Source: Aliiroseovarius pelagivivens
GTDB taxonomy: Bacteria > Pseudomonadota > Alphaproteobacteria > Rhodobacterales > Rhodobacteraceae
Length of the DNA: 64,000 nucleotides
Assembly (NCBI RefSeq): GCF_900302485.1
Contig: NZ_OMOI01000001.1
Coordinates: forward strand, 2,170,001-2,234,000
Direction of reading: 5' to 3'
In this document: positions 45,593 to 54,040 of the stretch, piece after piece
How the letters are laid out: every line of letters begins with the position of its first letter
Position numbering within the stretch: position 1 is the stretch's first letter
Program-made: the position numbers and the translations under genes
Notes under the pieces: model-generated
Database searches by the model: none
What the model was told of the DNA's origin: nothing
Seen by the model: only the letters and a program-made list of their open reading frames with translations

Positions 45593-46069
45593 TTATTCAG
45601 CAAGTTTGATCGCGTCGAAGCTTTGTGCAAATCCATCAAGCTGAAGGGTAAAGCTGACGTCCTGATCAGGCGACATCCGGAATGTGAGGGGCTGGGTGCC
45701 TCCGGATAGAAACATGTCCGAAACCTCGCCCGAGAACGGCGTGCGCGCATAGCAAGCGGCGGTGTCACAGGTTTCCAGCGCCAAGGTGATATTGCCAAGA
45801 GTTACGCCAGACGGGATGTGCACACCGACAGGCAATTCAACGGACAAAAGCGCATGGCCTGGAAGATCAAGTTCTTCTGACGTGACCACGGTGCTGCGCA
45901 CGATGGGCGCACCGCTCTGCGCGTCCACCACGGTTTGTGTTGCACGGCACACCAGCGTGCCCCCGCGAACTGCAGATATGCACTGTTCTTGCCAATTCCG
46001 CGCCTCTTGCGCCTGCGCGATCATGGGGAGCGTGGTAACAAACAGGCAAGTTGCAACAATACGTTTCAT
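45593..46069 (-). CDS. Invasion-associated locus B (IalB)-like periplasmic protein
   Basis: This 158-residue protein has a signal peptide (MKRIVATCLFVTTLPMIAQA) and the IalB pattern: WQEQC, LVCRATQ, a central VELPVGVHIPSGVTL and the paired cysteines in ETCDTAACYARTPF (C101, C106). These and C30/C41 probably form disulfides. GAGGTCCCG precedes the ATG at 46069, and the longer frame would bury the signal peptide. It converges on the giant autotransporter gene with only six bases between their stops. In Bartonella the family is linked to invasion, but it is widespread in free-living alphaproteobacteria, where its role is unclear. Confidence 0.82.
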   Translation of the reverse strand: MKRIVATCLFVTTLPMIAQAQEARNWQEQCISAVRGGTLVCRATQTVVDAQSGAPIVRSTVVTSEELDLPGHALLSVELPVGVHIPSGVTLGNITLALETCDTAACYARTPFSGEVSDMFLSGGTQPLTFRMSPDQDVSFTLQLDGFAQSFDAIKLAE

Positions 46070-46452
46070 CGGGACCTCATATCTGGTGTTCGTCGCGCAA
46101 ATTGCGCCTTTCGGATCAGAAGGCGAGAAGCGATTGCCTGTGTCAAGCATTGCCTGAAGCGGCGCAGCAATTGTGGGGCATTGTGGTGAAAAGGGGCCGG
46201 TAGAAGCTCTTAAGCGATGCGCTTTCTGTTCTCACGCTTTGGAGCTTGGTGCGCATCAATTTTGGCACTGGTGGCCGGGGGTTTGCAAAGGGCTGGTTTC
46301 GCACGAGCCCAGAGGCCGGATATCAAACCATTTCCAATCTAAGTGACTGAGGCAATGAACGCCCAACACACCAAACGAGCTGCAGGTATTTTCAGGCACC
46401 CCTGACTAAGTCAGGAGTGCCTGTCTTTATTGCGAGGTCCGCTGACTTCCGT
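46070..46452. other. Intergenic region between IalB-like and phasin genes
   Basis: This 383-base gap holds the presumed IalB promoter and, near its right end, a strong hairpin past the phasin stop. No gene, RNA gene or known regulatory motif was recognised in the rest. Confidence 0.5.
46394..46422. terminator. Hairpin downstream of the phasin gene
   Basis: The stem AGGCAC-CC-CTGAC / GTCAG-GA-GTGCCT with a TAA loop lies 30 bases past the leftward phasin stop. The T-rich side is on the plus strand (GTCTTTATT), so as a leftward terminator it lacks a U-tail. It may stabilise the mRNA end. Confidence 0.5.
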
Positions 46453-46917
46453 TCAGCTTTTCTTCAATTCATCCAGAACCTTACCAACCTGTGCCTTTGT
46501 GTCTTCATAGACCTTTTCATTGGCGTCACGGGTGGCCTCGGCCATCTCTTGCATCAGGCCAAATGCTTTTTCCATCGTTTCGGAATAGGCCGTCGCGTTC
46601 TTGCTGGCGGCCTCAGTTGAAGTGTCAACGTTCTGTGCATAGTCCTGTGCAGCAGCGGTCAGTTGATTAAAGATTTCCATTTGGCGGGCCATCAGCGACT
46701 GATAGGTTTCTGCCGCAGATTTGTTCGCTGCAACCATAGCATCGAAGTTGCGTTTGTTTCGCCCCATAGCGTCTGAAACGTCGCCCCCTTGTGCGCCCAT
46801 ATCTGGCATTTGGTCCATCAGGGCTTGGGGATCGAACATTTCCTGTAACTTCTCCAAGTCGAACATCTTGAACATTTCACTGGGATCAAAAGGGTTTTTG
46901 TTGGGGGTCTTGGCCAT
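46453..46917 (-). CDS. Phasin-family protein
   Basis: This 154-residue protein is helical, amphipathic and cysteine-free, with the phasin core MVAANKSAAETYQSLMARQM and YAQNVDTSTEAASKNATAYS. It ends VYEDTKAQVGKVLDELKKS. Phasins coat polyhydroxyalkanoate granules; some alphaproteobacterial members act elsewhere. The N-terminal 50 residues are Met/Asp/Pro-rich (PFDPSEMFKMFDLEKLQEMF). The ATG at 46917 follows AAAGGAACG. No polyhydroxyalkanoate synthase gene is in the window. Confidence 0.85.
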   Translation of the reverse strand: MAKTPNKNPFDPSEMFKMFDLEKLQEMFDPQALMDQMPDMGAQGGDVSDAMGRNKRNFDAMVAANKSAAETYQSLMARQMEIFNQLTAAAQDYAQNVDTSTEAASKNATAYSETMEKAFGLMQEMAEATRDANEKVYEDTKAQVGKVLDELKKS

Positions 46918-47129
46918 GGATCGTTCCTTTTTGTTGATGGCGGCTGACCCAAAAACAGGTGAAGCCGCATCGGTGTCACCCAAAGGCGGTACGCTCGCAT
47001 TTCGGGTGGAATATGACAGCGATGTTACCCACAAATAGTCAACCTGCAAACCTTACCGTCCCGGATAATGACTACTGCCCGTTTCCGTCCATCAGACGAC
47101 GGCTGCGTTTCCAGCCCCCCACGCGTCGA

Positions 47130-47744
47130 TTATGTAAGCAGGGTGCGCATCTTCGAGCGGACCTTCCGCAGGTGTGCAGCGCGGCTGGTCGGGGTGGATT
47201 TGTCCATCGCGTAATGTGCCACAAAGCTGGTTTTGCAGCGCAGTGCCAGCAGTGCGCGCACGCCGCGTAGGAACGTGTTTTTGCCGGGGGATCCCATCAT
47301 ATGTGTCAACGCAAGGCTGGCGCCGCAGGTGGTGAAAACGCCAAGGCGGGTGATATGTGCCAGCCCACGCGGGATCGTGTCACTGTCCCCAAGCGTTGGA
47401 TCAAAAGCCACGCCGGGTAAAAGACAGCGTTCCAGCCAACCTTTCAGCATCGCAGGCGCGCCATAGCACCAAGTGGGATAAATGAAGACCAGTGCATTGC
47501 ACCACAAGATGCTCTCGACATCTTCCTCGAGCCCACGACGGTTGCGCCCGGTATCCAGATAGTTGCGCAGCTCATCCGCTTCCATCACTGGATTGAATTC
47601 GCGCGCATAAAGGTCGTTGACGCGGACCTCGGCCCCGGCTTCTTGGATCGTATCCAGCACCGCCTCTTTTACCGAGGCGTTGAAGCTTTCGGGTGACGGG
47701 TGACAAAACACGACGAGAACCCGGTTATTTATTGCGTCGGACAT
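47130..47744 (-). CDS. NAD(P)H-dependent quinone reductase-like flavoprotein
   Basis: This 204-residue protein has the flavodoxin-like fold of the NQO1/MdaB family: NRVLVVFCHPSPESFNASVK at the N-terminus, ESILWCNALVFIYPTWCYGA (flavin contact region) and MLKGWLERCLLPGVAFDP. It would transfer two electrons from NAD(P)H to quinones or related compounds. The start at 47744 is favoured by GGAG seven bases ahead; an in-frame ATG at 47756 is also possible. The deaminase gene ends 40 bases upstream on the same strand, so they may share a message. Confidence 0.85.
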   Translation of the reverse strand: MSDAINNRVLVVFCHPSPESFNASVKEAVLDTIQEAGAEVRVNDLYAREFNPVMEADELRNYLDTGRNRRGLEEDVESILWCNALVFIYPTWCYGAPAMLKGWLERCLLPGVAFDPTLGDSDTIPRGLAHITRLGVFTTCGASLALTHMMGSPGKNTFLRGVRALLALRCKTSFVAHYAMDKSTPTSRAAHLRKVRSKMRTLLT

Positions 47745-47784
47745 AGGGGGCTCCATACCGGCCGTATCTGTCGATACCAAGGTG

Positions 47785-49044
47785 TTATCGCCTGCCGTAC
47801 AGGTCATCAAGCTCTTGAAACTGCGGAATACTACGTGTGATGGCTTGGCCGCTGCGGACCACGATGCGATCCGATTGCGGGCGGGCGAAAAGCTCGGACC
47901 AATTGCGCGCGTTGAAGATCACCATATCCGGTGCGCCACCCAACAGATCGGGTAAATCAAACCCACAGGCCTGCGCGGGTGTTTGAGAAACAGATTTCGG
48001 CCAATCCGTCCCCGCGTGGTTCAGATGCGCAATGCGGGTCGCATCGCGTAGGACGTCAAACATATCCAGATCCCCGAACGGGTAATACGCATCGCGCATG
48101 TTGTCAGAGGCAAAACTGACCGGAATGCCACGGGCCTGCATTTCCTGCACCAAGGTCATACCGCGACGGCGTGGGGTGCGGCCCGGCTGGTGATCTTGCA
48201 GGTGCAAATTGACCAAGGGCAACGACACGACGTGCAATCCGGCCTTGGCGACAAGGTCCAAGGTCTGCACGGCGCGTGCCTCGGACTGTGCCGACAGCGC
48301 GCAGGCGTGGCTCACGGTGACAGGTAGGTCAAACCCGATTTCGGTAACCGTCTCGGCAAGAACACGCAGACATTCCGAGGTTGCGACAAGCGTTTCATCG
48401 GCGTGGAAATCAACAGGCAGCCCATGCAAGGCTGCCAATCTCAGAAACGCCTTTAGCCGTGGACGAAGATCGTGGATCGGATCGAGGATAGCTCCCAGCG
48501 CCCCGCCCATACCCGCGAAGCGACTAGCAATCTGCGCGTCTCTCTCATCCGCATCAAACCGGCCCAGCGCCGTTAAGCTGCTGGCTTGCAGGGCGATGCG
48601 CCCGCCCCATGTGGTGCGCATCTCGTCGAGCACTGACAAGACCAGATCCAGCTGAGGGTTCGACACATCGATATGACTCCGCATCGCGCATGTGCCGTGA
48701 GCAAAGGCACAGCGCAGGGCAAAGTCGATGCGGCGCATCAGGTCGTCACGCGTCCAGTGTGCATGATCGCTTGTCAGGGTTTTAAAGGCACCGTCACGCG
48801 ACACCTCTCCTGTAGGCAAGCGTGGCCAAGTCTGCGCGCTGTCCAAATGAGTGTGCATGTCGACAAAGGCAGGAAGGGCCATGGCCCCCTGCATGTCGAT
48901 AACTGGCGCGTCTTCCTGATCCGGCACACAGCTACCCAAAGGAACTTTGGCCAGAACAAAATCCTCGGGTCTTCCAATGATGCAGCCTGGAATTGACACG
49001 TTATCCAGTATGATTGCCCCCCGGGGGAGCGCACGAAATTCCAT
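47785..49044 (-). CDS. Cytosine deaminase-like amidohydrolase
   Basis: This 419-residue metal-dependent hydrolase has metal-ligand motifs FVDMHTHLD (H64, H66), DFHADETLVATSE and VSHACALSAQSE, and the final Asp in VSFASDNMRDAYYPFG. That order is typical of the CodA group. Substrates in the family include cytosine, isoguanine and other ring-amino compounds. AAGGAAG lies ahead of the ATG at 49044. It is divergent from the thioesterase gene and precedes the quinone-reductase-like gene. No purine or pyrimidine transporter is adjacent. Confidence 0.85.
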   Translation of the reverse strand: MEFRALPRGAIILDNVSIPGCIIGRPEDFVLAKVPLGSCVPDQEDAPVIDMQGAMALPAFVDMHTHLDSAQTWPRLPTGEVSRDGAFKTLTSDHAHWTRDDLMRRIDFALRCAFAHGTCAMRSHIDVSNPQLDLVLSVLDEMRTTWGGRIALQASSLTALGRFDADERDAQIASRFAGMGGALGAILDPIHDLRPRLKAFLRLAALHGLPVDFHADETLVATSECLRVLAETVTEIGFDLPVTVSHACALSAQSEARAVQTLDLVAKAGLHVVSLPLVNLHLQDHQPGRTPRRRGMTLVQEMQARGIPVSFASDNMRDAYYPFGDLDMFDVLRDATRIAHLNHAGTDWPKSVSQTPAQACGFDLPDLLGGAPDMVIFNARNWSELFARPQSDRIVVRSGQAITRSIPQFQELDDLYGRR

Positions 49045-49195
49045 GCTACTTCCTTGATTTTCGAAACTGTGACCTGCCTGTTTGAGCATTTAAGAACTGT
49101 ACCACGCAAGCAACCATTTCATCGCCAACTCACCTTTAGGTCGTATTCTTTCCACATAGCTTGGCGGAGAATGCAAGATGTTCTAGACAAACATC

Positions 49196-49975
49196 ATGAA
49201 TGAAGCAGCCTTGCATAAAACGCTGAAATCCCTGTCCAAGTTGACCCGGCATTGGCCCGGCGAACCGCTTGATGATCACGGCGTCATTCGAATTTTGAAC
49301 GCGGAAGGCGATCGTCCCCCCATCGTGTGGGTGTTCAACGCAGCGCACGAACCGCGACAACTGGCCCATGCCTTGGGGAAGGATCAGCCGCTCGTCATTC
49401 TCAGATCTTTGAACCAAATCCAGCGCGCCTCTTCGGACCGTTATGACAGCGCCGAGCATTTAGCGGCCTACTATGCAAATCAGCTTGCACAGACCCTTCC
49501 CAACAATGTGCAGTTGGTTGCCGGAAACTGCCAAGGCGCACCTATTGCGCTGTGGATCGCAAATGGGCTGCTTGAACGTGGTCACGATGTCGGGTGCGCC
49601 GCTGTGGTTGATGCGCGGCCCTGGGTCGAGGTCCAACTGCCGCTACTTCTGAATTTTGGCATCGACTGGAAGGAAGATGCATCGTTCGGAGGCAATACCC
49701 CCGATCCGCTCGAGGTGAATGCCCGTTTCTACGCCAACTGGGAACAAGCCCGATTGCACTGTACACACGGGCAATACTTTGACCCCGGACATGTCGACCA
49801 ACTGGCCAACAATCTAAGGCGTTTCATGCGGCAGGAAGGGTGCTGGCAAGAAACTCTGCAATCTCGTCTGGCGAGGACGCTTCGAACAAAAGCGAAGGGT
49901 GTATTTCACCGGACAGGTGCTTTTCGAGTGCGAGACAAAATTCTTGCGCTTTCAAAGAGTCACCTCCCAGATTGA
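49196..49975 (+). CDS. Thioesterase-fold alpha/beta hydrolase with Cys nucleophile
   Basis: This 259-residue protein resembles the thioesterase domains that release products from carrier proteins. The nucleophile elbow reads LVAGNCQGAPIAL, with cysteine (C112) where serine is usual; D138 (AAVVDARPW) and H198 (DPGHVDQLA) are possible partners. Cys-type thioesterases are known in some non-ribosomal peptide systems, including the beta-lactone-forming one of obafluorin. The last 51 codons lie opposite the carrier protein gene on the other strand. The ribosome site is weak. Context with an adenylating enzyme, carrier protein and methyltransferase supports product release or editing. Confidence 0.72.
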   Translation: MNEAALHKTLKSLSKLTRHWPGEPLDDHGVIRILNAEGDRPPIVWVFNAAHEPRQLAHALGKDQPLVILRSLNQIQRASSDRYDSAEHLAAYYANQLAQTLPNNVQLVAGNCQGAPIALWIANGLLERGHDVGCAAVVDARPWVEVQLPLLLNFGIDWKEDASFGGNTPDPLEVNARFYANWEQARLHCTHGQYFDPGHVDQLANNLRRFMRQEGCWQETLQSRLARTLRTKAKGVFHRTGAFRVRDKILALSKSHLPD

Positions 49976-50081
49976 AGAAGTCTTCTTCGGGCGAAATCTC
50001 TTGCCCCGGAAAGCATCCCCGAAACGCATCCAGAATGATCGGCATTAAAGTCTCGGCAGAATGGTTCGAGTCAGAGGTCAT
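49824..50081 (-). CDS. Acyl/peptidyl carrier protein
   Basis: This 85-residue carrier protein has the phosphopantetheine site FFNLGGDSLKAQEF (S42) and the normal four-helix length. The LGGDSL form is that of peptide-synthetase carriers rather than fatty-acid AcpP (usually GADSLD). Its ATG overlaps the stop of the adenylating enzyme gene by 11 bases. Its 3' half runs opposite the end of the thioesterase gene for 152 bases. No phosphopantetheinyl transferase is in the window. Confidence 0.85.
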   Translation of the reverse strand: MTSDSNHSAETLMPIILDAFRGCFPGQEISPEEDFFNLGGDSLKAQEFCLALEKHLSGEIHPSLLFEASSPDEIAEFLASTLPAA

Positions 50082-51546
50082 GGTACTTTTCAGGTTCCTG
50101 TAAGTGGTGTTGCTTAAGGTCTTGGATAGACACTTTCATCGCCGAACCGCGTGGAAGGGCGGGATAGCAACGGATATGGTCAGGACGTATCTCGGCAAGC
50201 ATCAGAGAGCGCAGAGTTGACGCAATGTCGACTTGGTTTGCCGGATCGCTTTCGATGGCGGCGACGACGATGTCCTCGCCGTCCAGTTGGCCGGGAGCCG
50301 CAAAAACACAGCAATCCGTGACCGTATCCAAGCTGCGGATACGTTCCGCCACGTCGGATGCGGTGAAGGTTACGCTGTTGCGGCAGAACCGTTCGGCACT
50401 TCGCCCGGTGATGTACAGAAGCCCCTCGTCCGACAGATATCCATGATCACCGGGGCGAAAAGTTTCACCATCCTTGGTTACAACAAGGCTGCCGGGCATA
50501 TGGGCTGGCAGGGGCTCTCCGTCTTGGTCTTCGGTTGCAACCGTGACGCCCGACAGGACACGCCCAGCGGCGGTGGGATTTCGGGCAATATCATCGCCAT
50601 AAAGGCGCGAAACCACGCCCGCCTCAGAGAAGGAATAGGTGGTACTGATCCGGTCCGACAGCAGCCGTTGCACATCCAAAAGCATCTGCCCGGTCAACGG
50701 CCCCCCAATACTTTGCAGTTTACTGAGGTTGGGATAACGCGGGTGTGCGGGCTGGCCATCCAACGCGTCTACATACTCCACCAGCCGCTTCATGATCACC
50801 GGGGGAAGTGTCGCCTCTTCTGCTAAGGGGTGGCGCATCGCCGTGTCCAGTTGGGCGGGTGTGAAGAACAAGGGAACGCTAATAATCGCGCGTCCCAGAT
50901 AGGCATTGCGGAACCACAGATATCGTGTTCCCGCGAAGGCCAAATTCAAGCACGAAACGATGTTTCCCTGCGTGACATGGCTGGGTGGATCACAGCGTTT
51001 CTCGGTCATGTCAAATAGGGTTTGGGCACTGATGGGCTGCAATTTGGGCAGCGCCGTCGTGCCCGAGCTTTGTCGAAAATCAACGATAGCGTCAGGATCG
51101 CTTGGGAAAGTAAGCGCCATGATGTCATCGGACAGCGGCAAATCACGAGGCAGACTGTGACAGCCACTCTGTGCCGAAAGCCCTTTGAAGTCGCTAAAGA
51201 TGGCCGAGACTCCAGCCGCCTGTGCAACATGCTGCCGCTCCGCCTGCGAGATCCGATAATCCAACACCAACGGCGCGGCCCCAAGCGACCACAACGCGAA
51301 CATCGCCGCAAAGCTTCGTATCTGATCTGTGTTGGCCAATCCGACCACCGCACCCGCAGCAATGCCCTGAGCACTGAAGAACGCGCGAACCCCTACGACC
51401 TGGCGCAGGAAATCACCGCGCGAGATTTGAGTGTCACCCTGAATGAAGAACGGCGCATCTGGATCGGCCAGCACATGTGCCATGAAGACCGTACCGATAG
51501 ATCCCGCTTGCTTCATTGAATCCGAATTGGATTGGATGACAGTCAT
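50071..51546 (-). CDS. Stand-alone adenylating enzyme (AMP-binding family)
   Basis: This 491-residue enzyme would activate a carboxylic or amino acid as an adenylate and load it on the carrier protein. Motifs seen are DFRQSSGTTALPKLQPIS (A3 loop), TTYSFSEAG (A5), HGYLSDEGLLYITGRSAERF (A7/A8) and a C-terminal lysine in PRGSAMKVSIQ (A10). The start is set at 51546; the frame reaches 51606 only through a TTG without proper spacing, and an ATG at 51516 is also possible. The A-domain specificity pocket cannot be read reliably by eye. It is shorter than typical fatty acyl-CoA ligases. Confidence 0.8.
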   Translation of the reverse strand: MTVIQSNSDSMKQAGSIGTVFMAHVLADPDAPFFIQGDTQISRGDFLRQVVGVRAFFSAQGIAAGAVVGLANTDQIRSFAAMFALWSLGAAPLVLDYRISQAERQHVAQAAGVSAIFSDFKGLSAQSGCHSLPRDLPLSDDIMALTFPSDPDAIVDFRQSSGTTALPKLQPISAQTLFDMTEKRCDPPSHVTQGNIVSCLNLAFAGTRYLWFRNAYLGRAIISVPLFFTPAQLDTAMRHPLAEEATLPPVIMKRLVEYVDALDGQPAHPRYPNLSKLQSIGGPLTGQMLLDVQRLLSDRISTTYSFSEAGVVSRLYGDDIARNPTAAGRVLSGVTVATEDQDGEPLPAHMPGSLVVTKDGETFRPGDHGYLSDEGLLYITGRSAERFCRNSVTFTASDVAERIRSLDTVTDCCVFAAPGQLDGEDIVVAAIESDPANQVDIASTLRSLMLAEIRPDHIRCYPALPRGSAMKVSIQDLKQHHLQEPEKYHDL

Positions 51547-51671
51547 TCGTTTGCACGCCTCGTCGCCGACATGTGGGCGACAGGGGGCGTAACTCCTCAA
51601 TTTCAATCAATAAGTGCGGATTTCACCCAATCCAGAACAAGTTTTTTCTGCCAGACTGAAAAGCTTCTTGT

Positions 51672-52400
51672 CTAGTGTTTTCTCCACTCCATTGTCATGA
51701 TCGACGGCAAATTCATGTAGTTCCAGAACGCGTCCGTCGGCCCCGTCTTAGGGCGCGGTTCGTCAAAACGTTTCAGGGTCAGTCCGGTGGCCAGAAATGC
51801 CTGCATGTAATGGGACAAAGGGCGATGCCAATTTCGGGTTTGCAACTCGCCCCATTGAAAGTCGTATTGCCGGGGTTTCAGATAGTTCGACACGACGTTC
51901 AAATTGCGCCCGGTGTCTTGGCATTTGGGCGTGTTGGCTGCGTGACTTGCGGTGGCAAAGCTTGTGCGGTCGACAAACAGGATATGCCCCCCCGACTTCA
52001 CAACCCGTGCCATTTGGGCAATCGCAGCACTCAGGTCGTTCACAGTACCCAACACCATTGCACAGAGCACCAGATCGAAGCTGTTGTCGTCAAACGGTAG
52101 GGATTCAGAAAACCCAGCCACATAACTGCCCGACGGATCACGTTCACGGGCGGCGTCCACCAACGCATCCACGGGATCCAGCCCTGTCACGTCGCCCCCA
52201 AGATCGCGCAACATGCGACAATAGCGACCCTCTCCGCACCCAACATCCAAAACGGTCTTTGGTGCAAGTGCGCGAAACCGTTCATCAATCAGGGGATCAA
52301 TTACGTGCTGACGCACAAAGTGGTCCGAGCTATCCATGATCTTGATCCAGGATTGCGCAGCACTGGCCCAGCCGTTTTCGTCCGAATTTCGATCTTCCAT
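51672..52400 (-). CDS. Class I SAM-dependent methyltransferase
   Basis: This 242-residue methyltransferase of the Methyltransf_11 type has motif I TVLDVGCGEGRY (49-60), the acidic residue in GLDPVDALVDAA, SLPFDDNSFDLVLCAMVLG (motif II/III) and ARVVKSGGHILFVDR. The C-terminal part is rich in Trp and Tyr (QWGELQTRNWHRPLSHYMQ), suggesting a small organic substrate. It precedes the adenylating enzyme by 125 bases on the same strand and probably tailors the same product. GGGAAG lies ahead of its ATG. Confidence 0.85.
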   Translation of the reverse strand: MEDRNSDENGWASAAQSWIKIMDSSDHFVRQHVIDPLIDERFRALAPKTVLDVGCGEGRYCRMLRDLGGDVTGLDPVDALVDAARERDPSGSYVAGFSESLPFDDNSFDLVLCAMVLGTVNDLSAAIAQMARVVKSGGHILFVDRTSFATASHAANTPKCQDTGRNLNVVSNYLKPRQYDFQWGELQTRNWHRPLSHYMQAFLATGLTLKRFDEPRPKTGPTDAFWNYMNLPSIMTMEWRKH

Positions 52401-52680
52401 AAGCCGCTTCCCTGGTCACCGTCCGATAGACCTGCCCTATCTTCGTGCAACCTAGCATCAGGGAATCCGCTCGTCGAGGCGTGTGCCGCAGCGGCGGTTG
52501 GCAAGAGATTACCGCGCAACAGTCTAGAAACATTGCAAAATTTTGGAAAGGGATTCAGCAGAACCCAGCGGGCTCGAACCGCTGAGCTCATGCATGACAA
52601 GTGCAGCGAATGGCGGCGTCTAATCACAAACCGCAGTTTCTGCGATCCGTTCAAGTTGCCGCTATTTCAGAGCGCGACCC

Positions 52681-53199
52681 TTAAGCGCATTTCAAGTCCG
52701 AGGAATGCTCAAGGAACCAGCTTTCAAGCGCGGCAAGATTGCCATCAAGCTGCACGGCCAAGCCTGCTGTATACGCTTCGAAGGCTTCTTGGTTCAGGTG
52801 ATTAAGCCCGACCAGAACGGGGATATCATCCGCAAGCGCCTTGGCGATCACATCACGAAACCCGCGCCCTTCGGCCTCTTGCTTGCCGAATTTGTTGATG
52901 ATCAGGCAATCAATGCCCTTGGCCAGTTCAGCTTCGGCCAATCCCACCGAGGCTTCAAGCGCGCCTGCATCAAGTCGACACCCGCGCGAGTTTTGACCAA
53001 GGTTTTGCGAGATACGCAGGACAGGACCTTCGGGAAGCACTTTGACGTCCATGTCACACGGACCGTCATAACTCCGTTCAGTGTTGATCTGGACGATGCC
53101 GCCCAGACGCCACCCGAAAGAGGTCAGCCGGCTTGCCAATTCAAGCAAGAGTTCATCGGTATCGCCGCGGCCCGAGGCCATCGTGAAGGCAATCTTCAT
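52681..53199 (-). CDS. DUF2478 protein at the end of the nar operon
   Basis: This 172-residue protein begins MKIAFTMASGRGDTDELLLE in a Rossmann/P-loop-like manner, with the DUF2478 features SRGCRLDAGALE, CLIINKFGKQEAEGRGFRD and IPVLVGLNHLNQEAFEAYTAG. DUF2478 genes are commonly found with molybdenum uptake or molybdoenzyme genes; a role in supplying NarG with molybdenum cofactor is plausible but unproven. It follows the parvulin gene by 35 bases. No terminator was found in the 280 bases beyond its stop. Confidence 0.78.
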   Translation of the reverse strand: MKIAFTMASGRGDTDELLLELASRLTSFGWRLGGIVQINTERSYDGPCDMDVKVLPEGPVLRISQNLGQNSRGCRLDAGALEASVGLAEAELAKGIDCLIINKFGKQEAEGRGFRDVIAKALADDIPVLVGLNHLNQEAFEAYTAGLAVQLDGNLAALESWFLEHSSDLKCA

Positions 53200-53234
53200 T
53201 TCTCAATCCTTTCCCTAGCCCCGGTCCCGTTGGA

Positions 53235-54035
53235 TCACGTCACCGGTTTCAGATCCGCACCCGAGATCTCGGCCTTGGCGGCAAGCTCGGCTACAAAGGC
53301 GCGCGCGCCTTTGGCCCATGCGGCTTTTTCCATTGCGTCGGCAATGCGGGGTTTCACGCTGTCATACGGCAGTTCGGCCCCCTCTTCGGCAGCGTCCATG
53401 CGGATGATGTGCCAGCCATGGCGGGTCAGAACCGGTTCAGTCGTGACGGCTCCGCTGGCCAATCCACGCAGTACCTTTTCGAACTCGGGGACTGTGTCGC
53501 CCGGCCCAAGCTGGCCCAGCGCCCCGGCTGAGGATTTCGAACCGCAATCGCTGTGTTCTTCGGCGATGTGGCCGAACTTGCGTGGGTTTGCAGTCACAGC
53601 AGCCAGCACGTGATCGGCGCGGGCCTTTGCTGCAGTTGTTTCATCCGTGTCGCGCGGGTCGCAAGCGATCAGGATGTGCGAGACCTCCCACAAGGGCGGT
53701 GCGCGAAAACGGGATGGGTCGCGGGACCATTCGGTGTGAATGGCGTCTTCGCTGGGCGAAGCGACCTCGACTTCGGTTTCGAGAAGGCCCCGGATCAGGG
53801 CCTCCTCGTCTGTTTCAAAGCGGCCCGGTGCGACCTCGGCCGGTTCGGCCGGGATCTGGCGACGGCGGGCTTCTTGCAAAAGAAGGGTCCGCACCGCCAC
53901 AGCATTGGCTGCCTTGCGCCAGGCAATGCCGGGCTTGCCGGTAGGGGCGTCATGGTTCTGTGCTTCAGCGGCAACCACCGCATGAGGCACGGTTTCACCA
54001 TTGACGACGAGATCGGGGAACAGGGCCGCATTCAT
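53235..54035 (-). CDS. Parvulin-type peptidyl-prolyl isomerase in the nar operon
   Basis: This 266-residue protein has a helical N-terminal region and a parvulin core at about residues 115-220: VSHILIACDPRD, the GALGQLGPGDTVPEFE motif and TRHGWHIIRMD. No signal peptide is seen, so it is probably cytoplasmic, like NifM-type isomerases. It begins 5 bases after narI. Parvulins at this position accompany nar genes in other alphaproteobacteria and probably assist folding of NarG or NarH; that role is inferred from position. Confidence 0.88.
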   Translation of the reverse strand: MNAALFPDLVVNGETVPHAVVAAEAQNHDAPTGKPGIAWRKAANAVAVRTLLLQEARRRQIPAEPAEVAPGRFETDEEALIRGLLETEVEVASPSEDAIHTEWSRDPSRFRAPPLWEVSHILIACDPRDTDETTAAKARADHVLAAVTANPRKFGHIAEEHSDCGSKSSAGALGQLGPGDTVPEFEKVLRGLASGAVTTEPVLTRHGWHIIRMDAAEEGAELPYDSVKPRIADAMEKAAWAKGARAFVAELAAKAEISGADLKPVT

Positions 54036-54040
54036 GGTCT

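Noticed and set aside
52555..52600. tRNA 3'-half-like element (T-arm AGCGG-TTCGAGC-CCGCT on the minus strand)
   Set aside because: The T-arm shape is good, but no matching acceptor 5' half, D-arm or properly paired anticodon arm was found. At most it is a decayed fragment or chance; not enough to call a tRNA or attachment site.
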